Below are positions 23,908-30,798 of a stretch of 64,000 bases of DNA, in pieces. The first letter of the stretch is position 1, and the number at the start of each line of letters is the position of its first letter. Position numbers and translations under genes: made by a program. Under the pieces are notes generated by a model. That model saw nothing but the letters and a program-made list of their open reading frames with translations. It was not told the DNA's origin and made no database searches. This DNA is from DTKD01 sp050948905 (GTDB lineage Bacteria > Armatimonadota > UBA5829): contig JBMNES010000001.1 of the NCBI GenBank assembly GCA_050948905.1, forward strand, positions 2,232,001 through 2,296,000, written 5' to 3'.

Positions 23908-24894
23908 ATGCCAGTTTATGGGATCGAAGAAGAAGTATTTATCACGGAGCCAAGGCGGCCGACGCTGAAGTCATTTTATTATCTGGCGCGGCTTCTGGCC
24001 AAAAATCCCGCTTTCTATTACACACATTCGGCGCACAATTTCGCACGCGGAGCTGATGTGAAACAGGGGATGATGAGCGGGGTTGAGATAAGCGCGGCTA
24101 TGGATTCAGACGTCGAGGCGCTGGCCGATGACCTCGCTCGCCGCAGAGCCGACCTTTGCTCGGTGGCCACCGGGCTTATAGTGCCGATTGGACACTTATT
24201 CGACTACGAAGCCCCCACCAACACCTGCGCAATCCATGTGCACATAAGCGGGGTGCCGGATAAGCAGCGGCTGTATTATAATCTCATCCATTTTCTACCA
24301 GTACTCTCGCTGTTTACAATCAACTCTCCAATGGCCGCATCAAACTACTTCGGTCAATCCTACAGAATGGCGAAGTCGTGGGCTATTGGGCCTATCCAGC
24401 AGGATTGGAAAGTGCGCTTTCAGGACATCATCTATTCCCGCCGATTAGGGACCATCGAGCTTCGTGTTTCCGACCCGTGCTGGGATATGAACAGAATACG
24501 CTGGCTATTGCGAGCCGTAAAAGCCATAAGCGAACTTGACGAGACCCTTGATCCCGCCATTGACCGCTACAATTCTATGAGGGATAATATTTGTCGCAGT
24601 GGCCTGTTAGATGAGTATGCAGGGCTTGTCGACGAGTTGCAGACACTGATAAGTTTTCCTGTGGAGTTGTTGTGTGATACTGCTTCCAACGAACTTTACC
24701 AAGCATATCAAACTCACGGGCTTTTAGGGGCATACAGCGCCTTGGATAACGGCTATCGCAATGGAATATTTGAGCCTCGTCCGGTTGATGAACAGCAATC
24801 GGCCGCTATAGGGCTATGCCAGGGGCTGGTGGGGTTTGTGGGATATTTCGTGGCGCGGCTGCCGTATTATGCCTGGAAGGGGCTTGTCGAATGA
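23908..24894 (+). CDS. Glutamate-cysteine ligase 2 (GCS2)/YbdK-like carboxylate-amine ligase
   Basis: This 328-residue protein belongs to the GCS2 family of ATP-dependent carboxylate-amine ligases. The N terminus GIEEEVF contains the metal/ATP-binding Glu residues, CAIHVHISG carries the conserved His pair, and RLGTIELRVSD carries the late Arg/Glu motif. It is about 40 residues shorter than YbdK-type proteins. True glutathione synthesis is not implied; many relatives have unknown amine and acid substrates. The gene starts a tight four-gene cluster: its TGA overlaps the psd ATG. The promoter suggests a leaderless message. Function beyond the family level is unknown. Confidence 0.8.
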   Translation: MPVYGIEEEVFITEPRRPTLKSFYYLARLLAKNPAFYYTHSAHNFARGADVKQGMMSGVEISAAMDSDVEALADDLARRRADLCSVATGLIVPIGHLFDYEAPTNTCAIHVHISGVPDKQRLYYNLIHFLPVLSLFTINSPMAASNYFGQSYRMAKSWAIGPIQQDWKVRFQDIIYSRRLGTIELRVSDPCWDMNRIRWLLRAVKAISELDETLDPAIDRYNSMRDNICRSGLLDEYAGLVDELQTLISFPVELLCDTASNELYQAYQTHGLLGAYSALDNGYRNGIFEPRPVDEQQSAAIGLCQGLVGFVGYFVARLPYYAWKGLVE

Positions 24895-25613
24895 TCTATG
24901 CCGAAATTATCGCTGCAATCGTGCTGATTTGGCTTGCGGTTCTTCTCTTTTTGAGACGAGTCTGGTTTTTTCGCGACCCCAAACGCCAGCCTGAGCGCAC
25001 AGAGATCGGCACGCTGATTGCCCCCGCCGACGGCCGCATCGTATACATTCGCAAAATCGAACAGGGCAGCCTCTACTCCGAAAAATTGGGTGAAAAAATC
25101 GAGCTGCCGGAGATCACGGGCTGTGATACAAACGAGCTTAACGGCTGGGCTATAGGCATATATATGTCGCCTTTGGATGTTCATTTCAACTATTGCCCGT
25201 ATCCATCCACGGTGGCGTCCATATTCCGCAAATCTGCAAAGGTCAATTTCCCTATGCTCGACGTGTGGGAATATGTGCGGGTTGTGTGGCTCAGAAAAAT
25301 GGTCGATATGTTCGCGCGCAAATATCACCTCGAAAACGAGCGCAACACCATCTTTCTCGAAGCCGGCGCATTAAAAATGGCGGTTGTGTTAATAGCCGAC
25401 AAGTTTGTCGCCAAAATCCAGTGCTTTGTCGAGCAGGATCAGGAATTGGACTATTCACAGAAGCTCGGTTTCATTTCCCGCGGCAGCCAGGTCGATTTGC
25501 TGATATTTTCGCCGAACGTCGCCTTTGAAGTATGTATCAATCAGCAGGTCTACGGCGGCCGTACTGTCATTGGGCATTTGACTAAAGGCGAGGAGGCTGC
25601 GGCCGATGCGTAA
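24891..25613 (+). CDS. psd: Phosphatidylserine decarboxylase proenzyme
   Basis: The 240-residue protein should convert phosphatidylserine to phosphatidylethanolamine at the inner membrane. It has an N-terminal membrane helix (about 5-24), then VWFFRDPKR and APADGRI, which are family signatures, followed by MSPLDVHFNY. The self-cleavage site that creates the pyruvoyl group is RGSQVDLLIF, matching the GS of short archaeal/Gram-positive-type Psd. I choose ATG 24891, which overlaps the previous stop in ATGA; the frame extends further upstream without reason. No pssA is adjacent. A coiled-coil membrane protein overlaps its end by eight bases. Confidence 0.9.
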   Translation: MIYAEIIAAIVLIWLAVLLFLRRVWFFRDPKRQPERTEIGTLIAPADGRIVYIRKIEQGSLYSEKLGEKIELPEITGCDTNELNGWAIGIYMSPLDVHFNYCPYPSTVASIFRKSAKVNFPMLDVWEYVRVVWLRKMVDMFARKYHLENERNTIFLEAGALKMAVVLIADKFVAKIQCFVEQDQELDYSQKLGFISRGSQVDLLIFSPNVAFEVCINQQVYGGRTVIGHLTKGEEAAADA

Positions 25614-26082
25614 AATGGGCTGTATGGGGCTGGTTGTGGTCTTACTGCTGGCGGTTGTGGTTTACGATCAATGGCGCATAGAACAACTGCGCAGGGAGGT
25701 AGCCGCGATCGCTGTAAAAGTCCACGCGGCAGATAAGTCGAGTGCTAAATCCGACAAGCAGCCTGATCTCGTGACATCCCTTGCCGAAGCCGAGAAATAC
25801 ACCAGGCAGGCAAAGCAGCTCATCTCCAGGAAACAGAACGCCGAGGCCGCGAATATACTCGATCAAGCCCTGCAAAAAATCAACTCTGCAAACTTGGTGT
25901 CGAAGGATATTTTCGGCGACACGGCGCAATATCTGGGAGAGGCAAAAGATTCGGCTGTAGAGGTCTTTCAGAAAGCCTGGCGAGATATTTCAGAGGAAAA
26001 ACCTGATAATGGGTTTACAGACTCCGAAAAGTGGAAGGTTAAAGGCCGGGGAAGCGTCGGTGAACCGGCTGCCAACAAATAG
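25606..26082 (+). CDS. Small membrane-anchored helical protein
   Basis: I recognise no family. The 158-residue protein has a single N-terminal membrane helix (about residues 5-20) followed by a charged helical region: EQLRREVAAIAVKV looks like a coiled coil and residues 55-110 (SLAEAEKYTRQAKQLISRKQ) resemble a TPR-like helical hairpin. The rest is hydrophilic and lies outside or inside the membrane depending on orientation. Its ATG lies inside the end of psd and the GT2 gene begins one base after its stop, so it is embedded in an operon of lipid or envelope functions. Its role may be as a scaffold, which is a guess. Confidence 0.75.
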   Translation: MRKMGCMGLVVVLLLAVVVYDQWRIEQLRREVAAIAVKVHAADKSSAKSDKQPDLVTSLAEAEKYTRQAKQLISRKQNAEAANILDQALQKINSANLVSKDIFGDTAQYLGEAKDSAVEVFQKAWRDISEEKPDNGFTDSEKWKVKGRGSVGEPAANK

Positions 26083-26083
26083 T

Positions 26084-26728
26084 ATGAAAATCGCTGCTGT
26101 TGTGCCTGCTTACAACGAAGAGGAGCGCATTACGTCCGTCCTCGACGCGATTAAGTCCGCGAAACTCATTGATGAGATCGTGGTGGTAAGTGACGGCTCT
26201 ACCGACCGCACCTATGACATAGCTTCTTCCGACCCCACAATCAAGACCATCGGCTTACAGAACAATTTGGGGAAGGGTGGGGCGATGCGAGTCGGAGCCG
26301 AGAACACCGACGCCGACATAGTCTTGTTCCTTGATGCCGACCTCATCGGGATGGATGGCGCCAAAGTCGATGCCATAGTTCAGCCGCTTATAGACAACTC
26401 TGCGGATATGGCGGTCGGTATATTCAAAAGCGGCAGGCAGGCGACCGACCTGGCCCAGTTCATCGCGCCGTTCATCTCAGGCCAACGGGCAATGCGCCGC
26501 GACACGTTCATAGATATTCCCAACTTGCACCAGGTCCGCTCAGGAGTCGAGATCGCGATAACAAAGTACTGCCGCGCCCGCAAACTGCGTGTCAGTAAGG
26601 TAGCGCTGACGGGCTGTACACATTGTATGAAAGAAGAGAAAATGGGATTTATCCGTGGGTTTGCCGGCCGAATGAAAATGTATTACGACATAGGCAAGAT
26701 CCTCTTAGACGGCCGAGATTTTAAATAG
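26084..26728 (+). CDS. Glycosyltransferase family 2
   Basis: The 214-residue protein is a short GT-A fold glycosyltransferase. The nucleotide-sugar site is seen in AAVVPAYNEEERI, VVSDGSTDRT and LFLDADLIG (the DxD motif). It lacks a C-terminal membrane helix, so it is cytosolic or peripheral. GT2 enzymes of this length can act as polyprenyl-phosphate glycosyltransferases or glucosyl-3-phosphoglycerate synthase relatives; the acceptor is unknown. I start at ATG 26084 because the motif-bearing N terminus begins there; an in-frame ATG at 26009 lies inside the previous gene. It ends the GCS2-psd cluster and converges with a methyltransferase gene. Confidence 0.85.
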   Translation: MKIAAVVPAYNEEERITSVLDAIKSAKLIDEIVVVSDGSTDRTYDIASSDPTIKTIGLQNNLGKGGAMRVGAENTDADIVLFLDADLIGMDGAKVDAIVQPLIDNSADMAVGIFKSGRQATDLAQFIAPFISGQRAMRRDTFIDIPNLHQVRSGVEIAITKYCRARKLRVSKVALTGCTHCMKEEKMGFIRGFAGRMKMYYDIGKILLDGRDFK

Positions 26729-26744
26729 CCACGGTTCGTCATTC

Positions 26745-27338
26745 TCACCCCGCACTAAGGCGATTTTTACGCCCCATAACGAGATACAGCCAGCCATCTG
26801 TCGTGAGTTCGATGTGAAACCCGTGTCTCGAAATCAATTCGGAGGCTTGAGCGCACGTCAGATAGCTTACTTCGCCAAAAACCGTTCGCTCAAACAAATC
26901 CAGCAGCCGTGTGCGCACATAAGCGGCGTGTATGTCGAGAATCAACAATCGTCCATCTGGCTTGAGAATCCTTCTCGCCTCGGCTACCAGATCATCGTGG
27001 TGCGGGATATGGTGCAGAGCGTCGGTGATAAGCGCGACGTCGAATGATTTGCTGTCAAGGCCAGTATCCAAAGCGTCCGCCCGCAGCACCTGTATGTTGG
27101 GTATTGGTGGCACATTTCCCAGCATAGACCTGCTGACGTCTACGACTGTGACGCCTTTACAAAAAGGCGCCAATAGAGCGGCGTAGTGGCCTGTTCCTCC
27201 GCCCAGGTCCACTACAAGCTCATTACCTTTGAGGTTTAATGCTTCAAGCACGACATTATCTTTGTACAGGCCAAAAGTGCGCATAAATGCGTCATACGCC
27301 CACGCCACACCATCAAATGCCGCGCCATTCACATCCAA
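26745..27338 (-). CDS. Class I SAM-dependent methyltransferase
   Basis: The 197-residue protein has the Rossmann-type methyltransferase motifs: VVDLGGGTGHYA (motif I, SAM binding), VTVVDVSRSML (post I), and DALHHIPHHDDLV with LKPDGRLLILD (motifs II and III). This profile resembles UbiE/COQ5-like and small-molecule methyltransferases; the substrate is not predictable. The TTG start at 27338 is the best fit to the N terminus but has no clear ribosome site; a GTG two codons later is possible. It is the last gene of a minus-strand run ligA, vanZ-like, DUF1844, methyltransferase. Confidence 0.8.
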   Translation of the reverse strand: MDVNGAAFDGVAWAYDAFMRTFGLYKDNVVLEALNLKGNELVVDLGGGTGHYAALLAPFCKGVTVVDVSRSMLGNVPPIPNIQVLRADALDTGLDSKSFDVALITDALHHIPHHDDLVAEARRILKPDGRLLILDIHAAYVRTRLLDLFERTVFGEVSYLTCAQASELISRHGFHIELTTDGWLYLVMGRKNRLSAG

Positions 27339-27364
27339 TATCCGATCTGGTTAAACCAATACGA

Positions 27365-27739
27365 TTACTGGCTCTTTTGAACAAAATTGAGTTGCAAATC
27401 GCCGATTAATCCCCGCAGCGCTTTTTGCTCGTCTTCGCTTAAGTGAGGCTGCAGCTTATCAGCGACAAAGACTATTGAGTCTATAGCAATTTTCGCCTGC
27501 TCAAGGTCGACGACGGGTTCTTTCCGGCCCGGAGGCAGGTGTAATCCCATAAATTGCCACGCCTGTTCAACAAACATCCCCAGCATAAAACGCAATGTAT
27601 CATATACATCCGGCAGCGGCGTCTCCTCCGCCTCCTGCTCCGGCTTTTCAGGCTCGGCTTGTGCCTCCTCCTTTAGCGTTCCATCGGGGTTCACCCTTCT
27701 CTTGTCCTTAAACTCGTGGGTTTTCTCTTCTTCTGCCAA
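27365..27739 (-). CDS. DUF1844 domain protein
   Basis: The 124-residue protein has a charged, Glu-rich N terminus (residues 1-45) and a conserved C-terminal half that matches the DUF1844 pattern: LRFMLGMFVEQAWQFMGL, then DLEQAKIAIDSIVFVADKL and a final LRGLIGDLQLNFVQ. Proteins of this family are widespread in bacteria, soluble and uncharacterised. Its start lies 32 bases inside the vanZ-like gene, so the two are coupled. Family assignment is good; function unknown. Confidence 0.78.
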   Translation of the reverse strand: MAEEEKTHEFKDKRRVNPDGTLKEEAQAEPEKPEQEAEETPLPDVYDTLRFMLGMFVEQAWQFMGLHLPPGRKEPVVDLEQAKIAIDSIVFVADKLQPHLSEDEQKALRGLIGDLQLNFVQKSQ

Positions 27740-28112
27740 TCTTATACCTCCTGAATGATTTTATTGCCCAGAATAACGCGACAGCGCACGCCGCACCGAT
27801 AGCATCGGCGACAATATCACAAAAATCGCAGGTCCTGTTCGGGACAAACTTTTGATGATACTCGTCGGTCATGCCATATAAAACGCTGATTCCGGCCACT
27901 ATCCACGCTTTTCGCCAAAACGGGAGCCTGTCGCCTATAGCCCGCCAGACCAGCCCCCCAAGCACGCCATAGCCCACAACGTGTTTTATTTTATCGTTCC
28001 AATCGAGTTGTTCAAGACAACCAAGGCCTGGAATCTGCGGCAGCTTTGGCTGGGAGGACAGCACGAATATAATCGCCATCCATCCGACCACAGGCAGCCA
28101 TCGTCTCAGCAA
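27708..28112 (-). CDS. VanZ-like membrane protein
   Basis: The 134-residue protein has about four membrane helices and the VanZ-family sequence pattern: an initial WMAIIFVLSSQPKLP, DKIKHVVGYGVLGGLVWRA, YGMTDEYHQKFVPNRTCDFCDIVADAIGA, where the Asp/Glu and His residues are typical. The best-known member adds low-level teicoplanin resistance, but most VanZ proteins have unknown roles at the envelope. The start codon TTG (28112) is tentative because no good ribosome site is visible; the reading frame is open upstream into the end of ligA. It lies just downstream of ligA and overlaps the DUF1844 gene. Confidence 0.78.
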   Translation of the reverse strand: MLRRWLPVVGWMAIIFVLSSQPKLPQIPGLGCLEQLDWNDKIKHVVGYGVLGGLVWRAIGDRLPFWRKAWIVAGISVLYGMTDEYHQKFVPNRTCDFCDIVADAIGAACAVALFWAIKSFRRYKIGRRRENPRV

Positions 28113-28143
28113 AGAATTGGAATTGCCGCTCTCTTCGGCGATT

Positions 28144-30207
28144 TTACGACGCGCTTTCAGCCTTACTCACCATTTCCAGAAATTCATCCTCACTGATAAC
28201 CGCAACCCCCAAAGACCTGGCCTTATCCAGCTTCGACCCAGCTCTCTCACCCGCCACAACCAGGTCAGTCTTTGCTGAGACCGATGACGAAGGGCTGCCT
28301 CCCAGGTTAAAAACCATCCCCTGGGCTTGTTCGCGGGTCATTTTCTGCAGGGCGCCTGTGAATACCACAGTCTTACCGGAGAACGCCGCCGATTCTCGCC
28401 GTGCCTCTACTTTCGGGTCGATACCTGCAGCCTGCAGCTTATCTATCACTTCCCGGTTTCTTTGCTGAGAGAAAAAAGTGACTATACTATCGGCCACTAT
28501 CGGCCCAACATCCGGCACTTCGGCGACCTCTTCCACAGAAGCAGCCCGCAGCGAATCCAGGTCACCAAATCGCTGAGCAATCGCCGCCGCCGTACGATCT
28601 CCGACGTGACGTATCCCCAGCGCGTAAATTAATCTATCCAGCGGCGCAGACTTGCTGTTCTGTATTGCATTATATGCGTTCTGAGCCGACTTCTCAGCCA
28701 TTCTGTCCAACGATTCTATTTGCTGGACGCTCAGTGAATACAAATCCGCCGGATCATGAATCAAGCCCCGGTCAAGAAGCTGATCTATCAGCGATGGTCC
28801 AATCCCATCTATATCCATAGCTCCCCGTGATGCAAAGTGAATGATAGTCTCCCGCACACGCGCCGGGCAGGCTATGTCCGTACACCTCGCAACCGCCTCA
28901 CCAGGCTCTCTTACAACATCTGCCCCGCAAATCGGGCACTTCGTGGGCATAACGAACTCTCTCTCGTCACCCGTGCGTTTCTCTTTGATTACCTCTACAA
29001 CCTCAGGAATTACCTCGCCGGCTCGTTGTATCGCGACTGTGTCTCCTATCCGCACGTCTTTTCGCCGAATCTCGTCCTCATTGTGAAGAGTCGCGCGCGA
29101 GACCGTCACCCCGCTGACCTGCACCGGTTCAAGAACAGCGACAGGGGTCAACGCTCCGGTTCTGCCAACATTGACCTCGATATCGTTCACTTTCGTCAGC
29201 ACCTGCTGAGAAGGGAACTTATACGCGATAGCCCATCTTGGGCTTCTCGCCACAAAGCCAAGCCGGGTCTGCAGATCGAACGAGTTTACCTTGACTACCA
29301 TGCCATCGATATCAAAAGCCAGCTTGCCTCTCCTCTGTGCCCATTCGCCGATATATTCGATCACTTTATCAATTGAGTCCATCACGCGAATCTCCGGATT
29401 AACCTTAAAACCCCAGTCACCCAGAGTACAAAGCACTTCATACTGGCTGGAGAACTCAATGCCTTCGTATCCGCCAACGGCATACGCGAACATTGTCAGA
29501 CGCCGTTTGGCAGTAATTCGAGGGTCGAGTTGGCGCACAGAACCGGCTGCTGCGTTGCGAGGATTGGCAAAGGTAGGCTCCCCATCGATCTCACGCTGCT
29601 CATTGATACGCTCAAATTCTTCGTGAGTAAGCAGCACCTCACCCCTGATTTCGATAAGCGGAGGCACGTCTTTTGCGTCTGGTGAGTCTCGTTTCACTTT
29701 AACAAGGTCAAGGGGAATAGTCCGCACAGTTCTCAGGTTTTGGGTGATGTTCTCTCCCTGGTGGCCGTCACCTCTGGTCGCTCCCGCCGAAAGAACCCCA
29801 TTGATATATGTCAGCGATATCGCTAAGCCGTCGAATTTAGGCTCGCAAACATATTCCAGTCGCTCGTGGGGTTCCATCTGAAGCATCCGCCGACAGCGCG
29901 CATCAAACGCACGCAGTTCCTCTTCGCTGAATGCGTTAGCGAGGCTTAACATCGGCGTCATGTGCTCGAATGTCGCAAACTCCGACTGCGGAGTTATCCC
30001 GACTCGCTGGGTGGGGGAATCCGAAGTAATAGCCTGCGGATACTCGGCCTCCACTTCCTGCAACCGGCGCATAAGTCTGTCGTAATCCGCGTCGGAGATA
30101 TCAGGCTGATCTTTCACATAATATAAAAAATCTGCCCGGTTGATCTGTTTTCTGAGTTCATCAATCTCAGATGCGACTTCCGCCGGAATGCCATTCTGAT
30201 TATTCAT
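28144..30207 (-). CDS. ligA: NAD-dependent DNA ligase
   Basis: LigA seals nicks in DNA during replication and repair, using NAD. The 687-residue protein has the Ia domain that binds NMN (residues 1-70), the adenylation site lysine in YVCEPKFDGLAI (about residue 123), the OB-fold with conserved RGEV and GRTGALTPVA, a four-Cys zinc finger (CPICGADV and CTDIACPAR), a helix-hairpin-helix block, and a BRCT domain at the C terminus (GKTVVFTGAL). Length matches the family. GGGGGAA precedes the ATG. Assignment is certain. It heads the minus-strand run that continues to the methyltransferase gene. Confidence 0.97.
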   Translation of the reverse strand: MNNQNGIPAEVASEIDELRKQINRADFLYYVKDQPDISDADYDRLMRRLQEVEAEYPQAITSDSPTQRVGITPQSEFATFEHMTPMLSLANAFSEEELRAFDARCRRMLQMEPHERLEYVCEPKFDGLAISLTYINGVLSAGATRGDGHQGENITQNLRTVRTIPLDLVKVKRDSPDAKDVPPLIEIRGEVLLTHEEFERINEQREIDGEPTFANPRNAAAGSVRQLDPRITAKRRLTMFAYAVGGYEGIEFSSQYEVLCTLGDWGFKVNPEIRVMDSIDKVIEYIGEWAQRRGKLAFDIDGMVVKVNSFDLQTRLGFVARSPRWAIAYKFPSQQVLTKVNDIEVNVGRTGALTPVAVLEPVQVSGVTVSRATLHNEDEIRRKDVRIGDTVAIQRAGEVIPEVVEVIKEKRTGDEREFVMPTKCPICGADVVREPGEAVARCTDIACPARVRETIIHFASRGAMDIDGIGPSLIDQLLDRGLIHDPADLYSLSVQQIESLDRMAEKSAQNAYNAIQNSKSAPLDRLIYALGIRHVGDRTAAAIAQRFGDLDSLRAASVEEVAEVPDVGPIVADSIVTFFSQQRNREVIDKLQAAGIDPKVEARRESAAFSGKTVVFTGALQKMTREQAQGMVFNLGGSPSSSVSAKTDLVVAGERAGSKLDKARSLGVAVISEDEFLEMVSKAESAS

Positions 30208-30245
30208 AAATATTCCCCCGTTTGTCGAACAGCATCAATGGAGAT

Positions 30246-30274
30246 ACCCTTGTCGATGCGCAATCAACAAGGGT
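30246..30274. terminator. Hairpin between mscL and ligA
   Basis: An 8-bp perfect stem ACCCTTGT/ACAAGGGT with a 13-nt loop lies between mscL and ligA. A T-run follows only on the plus strand, so its action for the minus-strand mscL is uncertain. Confidence 0.35.
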
Positions 30275-30310
30275 TTTCATCAATATACCCAACCGGTTAT
30301 GCCGTCCTGC

Positions 30311-30736
30311 CTAACCGGCGTTATCTCCCAGCTCAGAAGTACACTGCGGACATCTCGTAGCAAGGTCGGAAATCGCGGATTGACAATACGGACACGCCCG
30401 CGCCGGAGCCAGCATATTCTTATTTATGATCTTAATCATCACAAACAGCGCCAGAGCCACCAGCACGAAATTGATGACCACATTGATAAACAGGCCATAG
30501 TTCAAAGTCGGCGCTCCTGCAGCCTGAGCTGCCGCCAGTGAAGTATAATGCTTGCCATTCAGAGTGACAAACAGGTTGCTGAAGTCGACTTTGCCCAGCA
30601 CCAACCCAATCGGTGGCATCAAGATATCGTTTACAAATGACGTAATCACAGCGCCGAACGCGGCCCCAATCACAACCGCCACTGCCAAACCAAGTACACT
30701 GCCTCTCGATAAAAACGCCTTAAACTCTGAAAGCAT
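30311..30736 (-). CDS. mscL: Large-conductance mechanosensitive channel with C-terminal zinc ribbon
   Basis: MscL opens under membrane tension to release solutes after osmotic downshock. The 141-residue protein shows the N-terminal amphipathic helix EFKAFLSRG, the pore-lining TM1 (LAVAVVIGAAFGAVI) followed by DILMPPIGL, and the second helix YGLFINVVINFVLVALALFVMIK. In place of the usual short helical C-terminal bundle comes CPYCQ...CPQC, a two-knuckle zinc-ribbon-like tail. I choose ATG 30736, which follows GGAGGGGA; an upstream start 57 bases earlier would add an unlikely leader. It lies 62 bp downstream of the rhamnosidase gene, with a hairpin (30763-30790) between. Confidence 0.92.
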   Translation of the reverse strand: MLSEFKAFLSRGSVLGLAVAVVIGAAFGAVITSFVNDILMPPIGLVLGKVDFSNLFVTLNGKHYTSLAAAQAAGAPTLNYGLFINVVINFVLVALALFVMIKIINKNMLAPARACPYCQSAISDLATRCPQCTSELGDNAG

Positions 30737-30762
30737 TGTGTCCCCTCCTTTTATGAAAATGG

Positions 30763-30790
30763 ATGGTGGTGGCCTGATAGCCACCACCTG
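30763..30790 (-). terminator. Possible terminator between rhamnosidase and mscL
   Basis: A 9-bp stem GGTGGTGGC/GCCACCACC follows the rhamnosidase stop codon on the minus strand. The T-run behind it is weak. Confidence 0.4.
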
Positions 30791-30798
30791 CAACCGTT

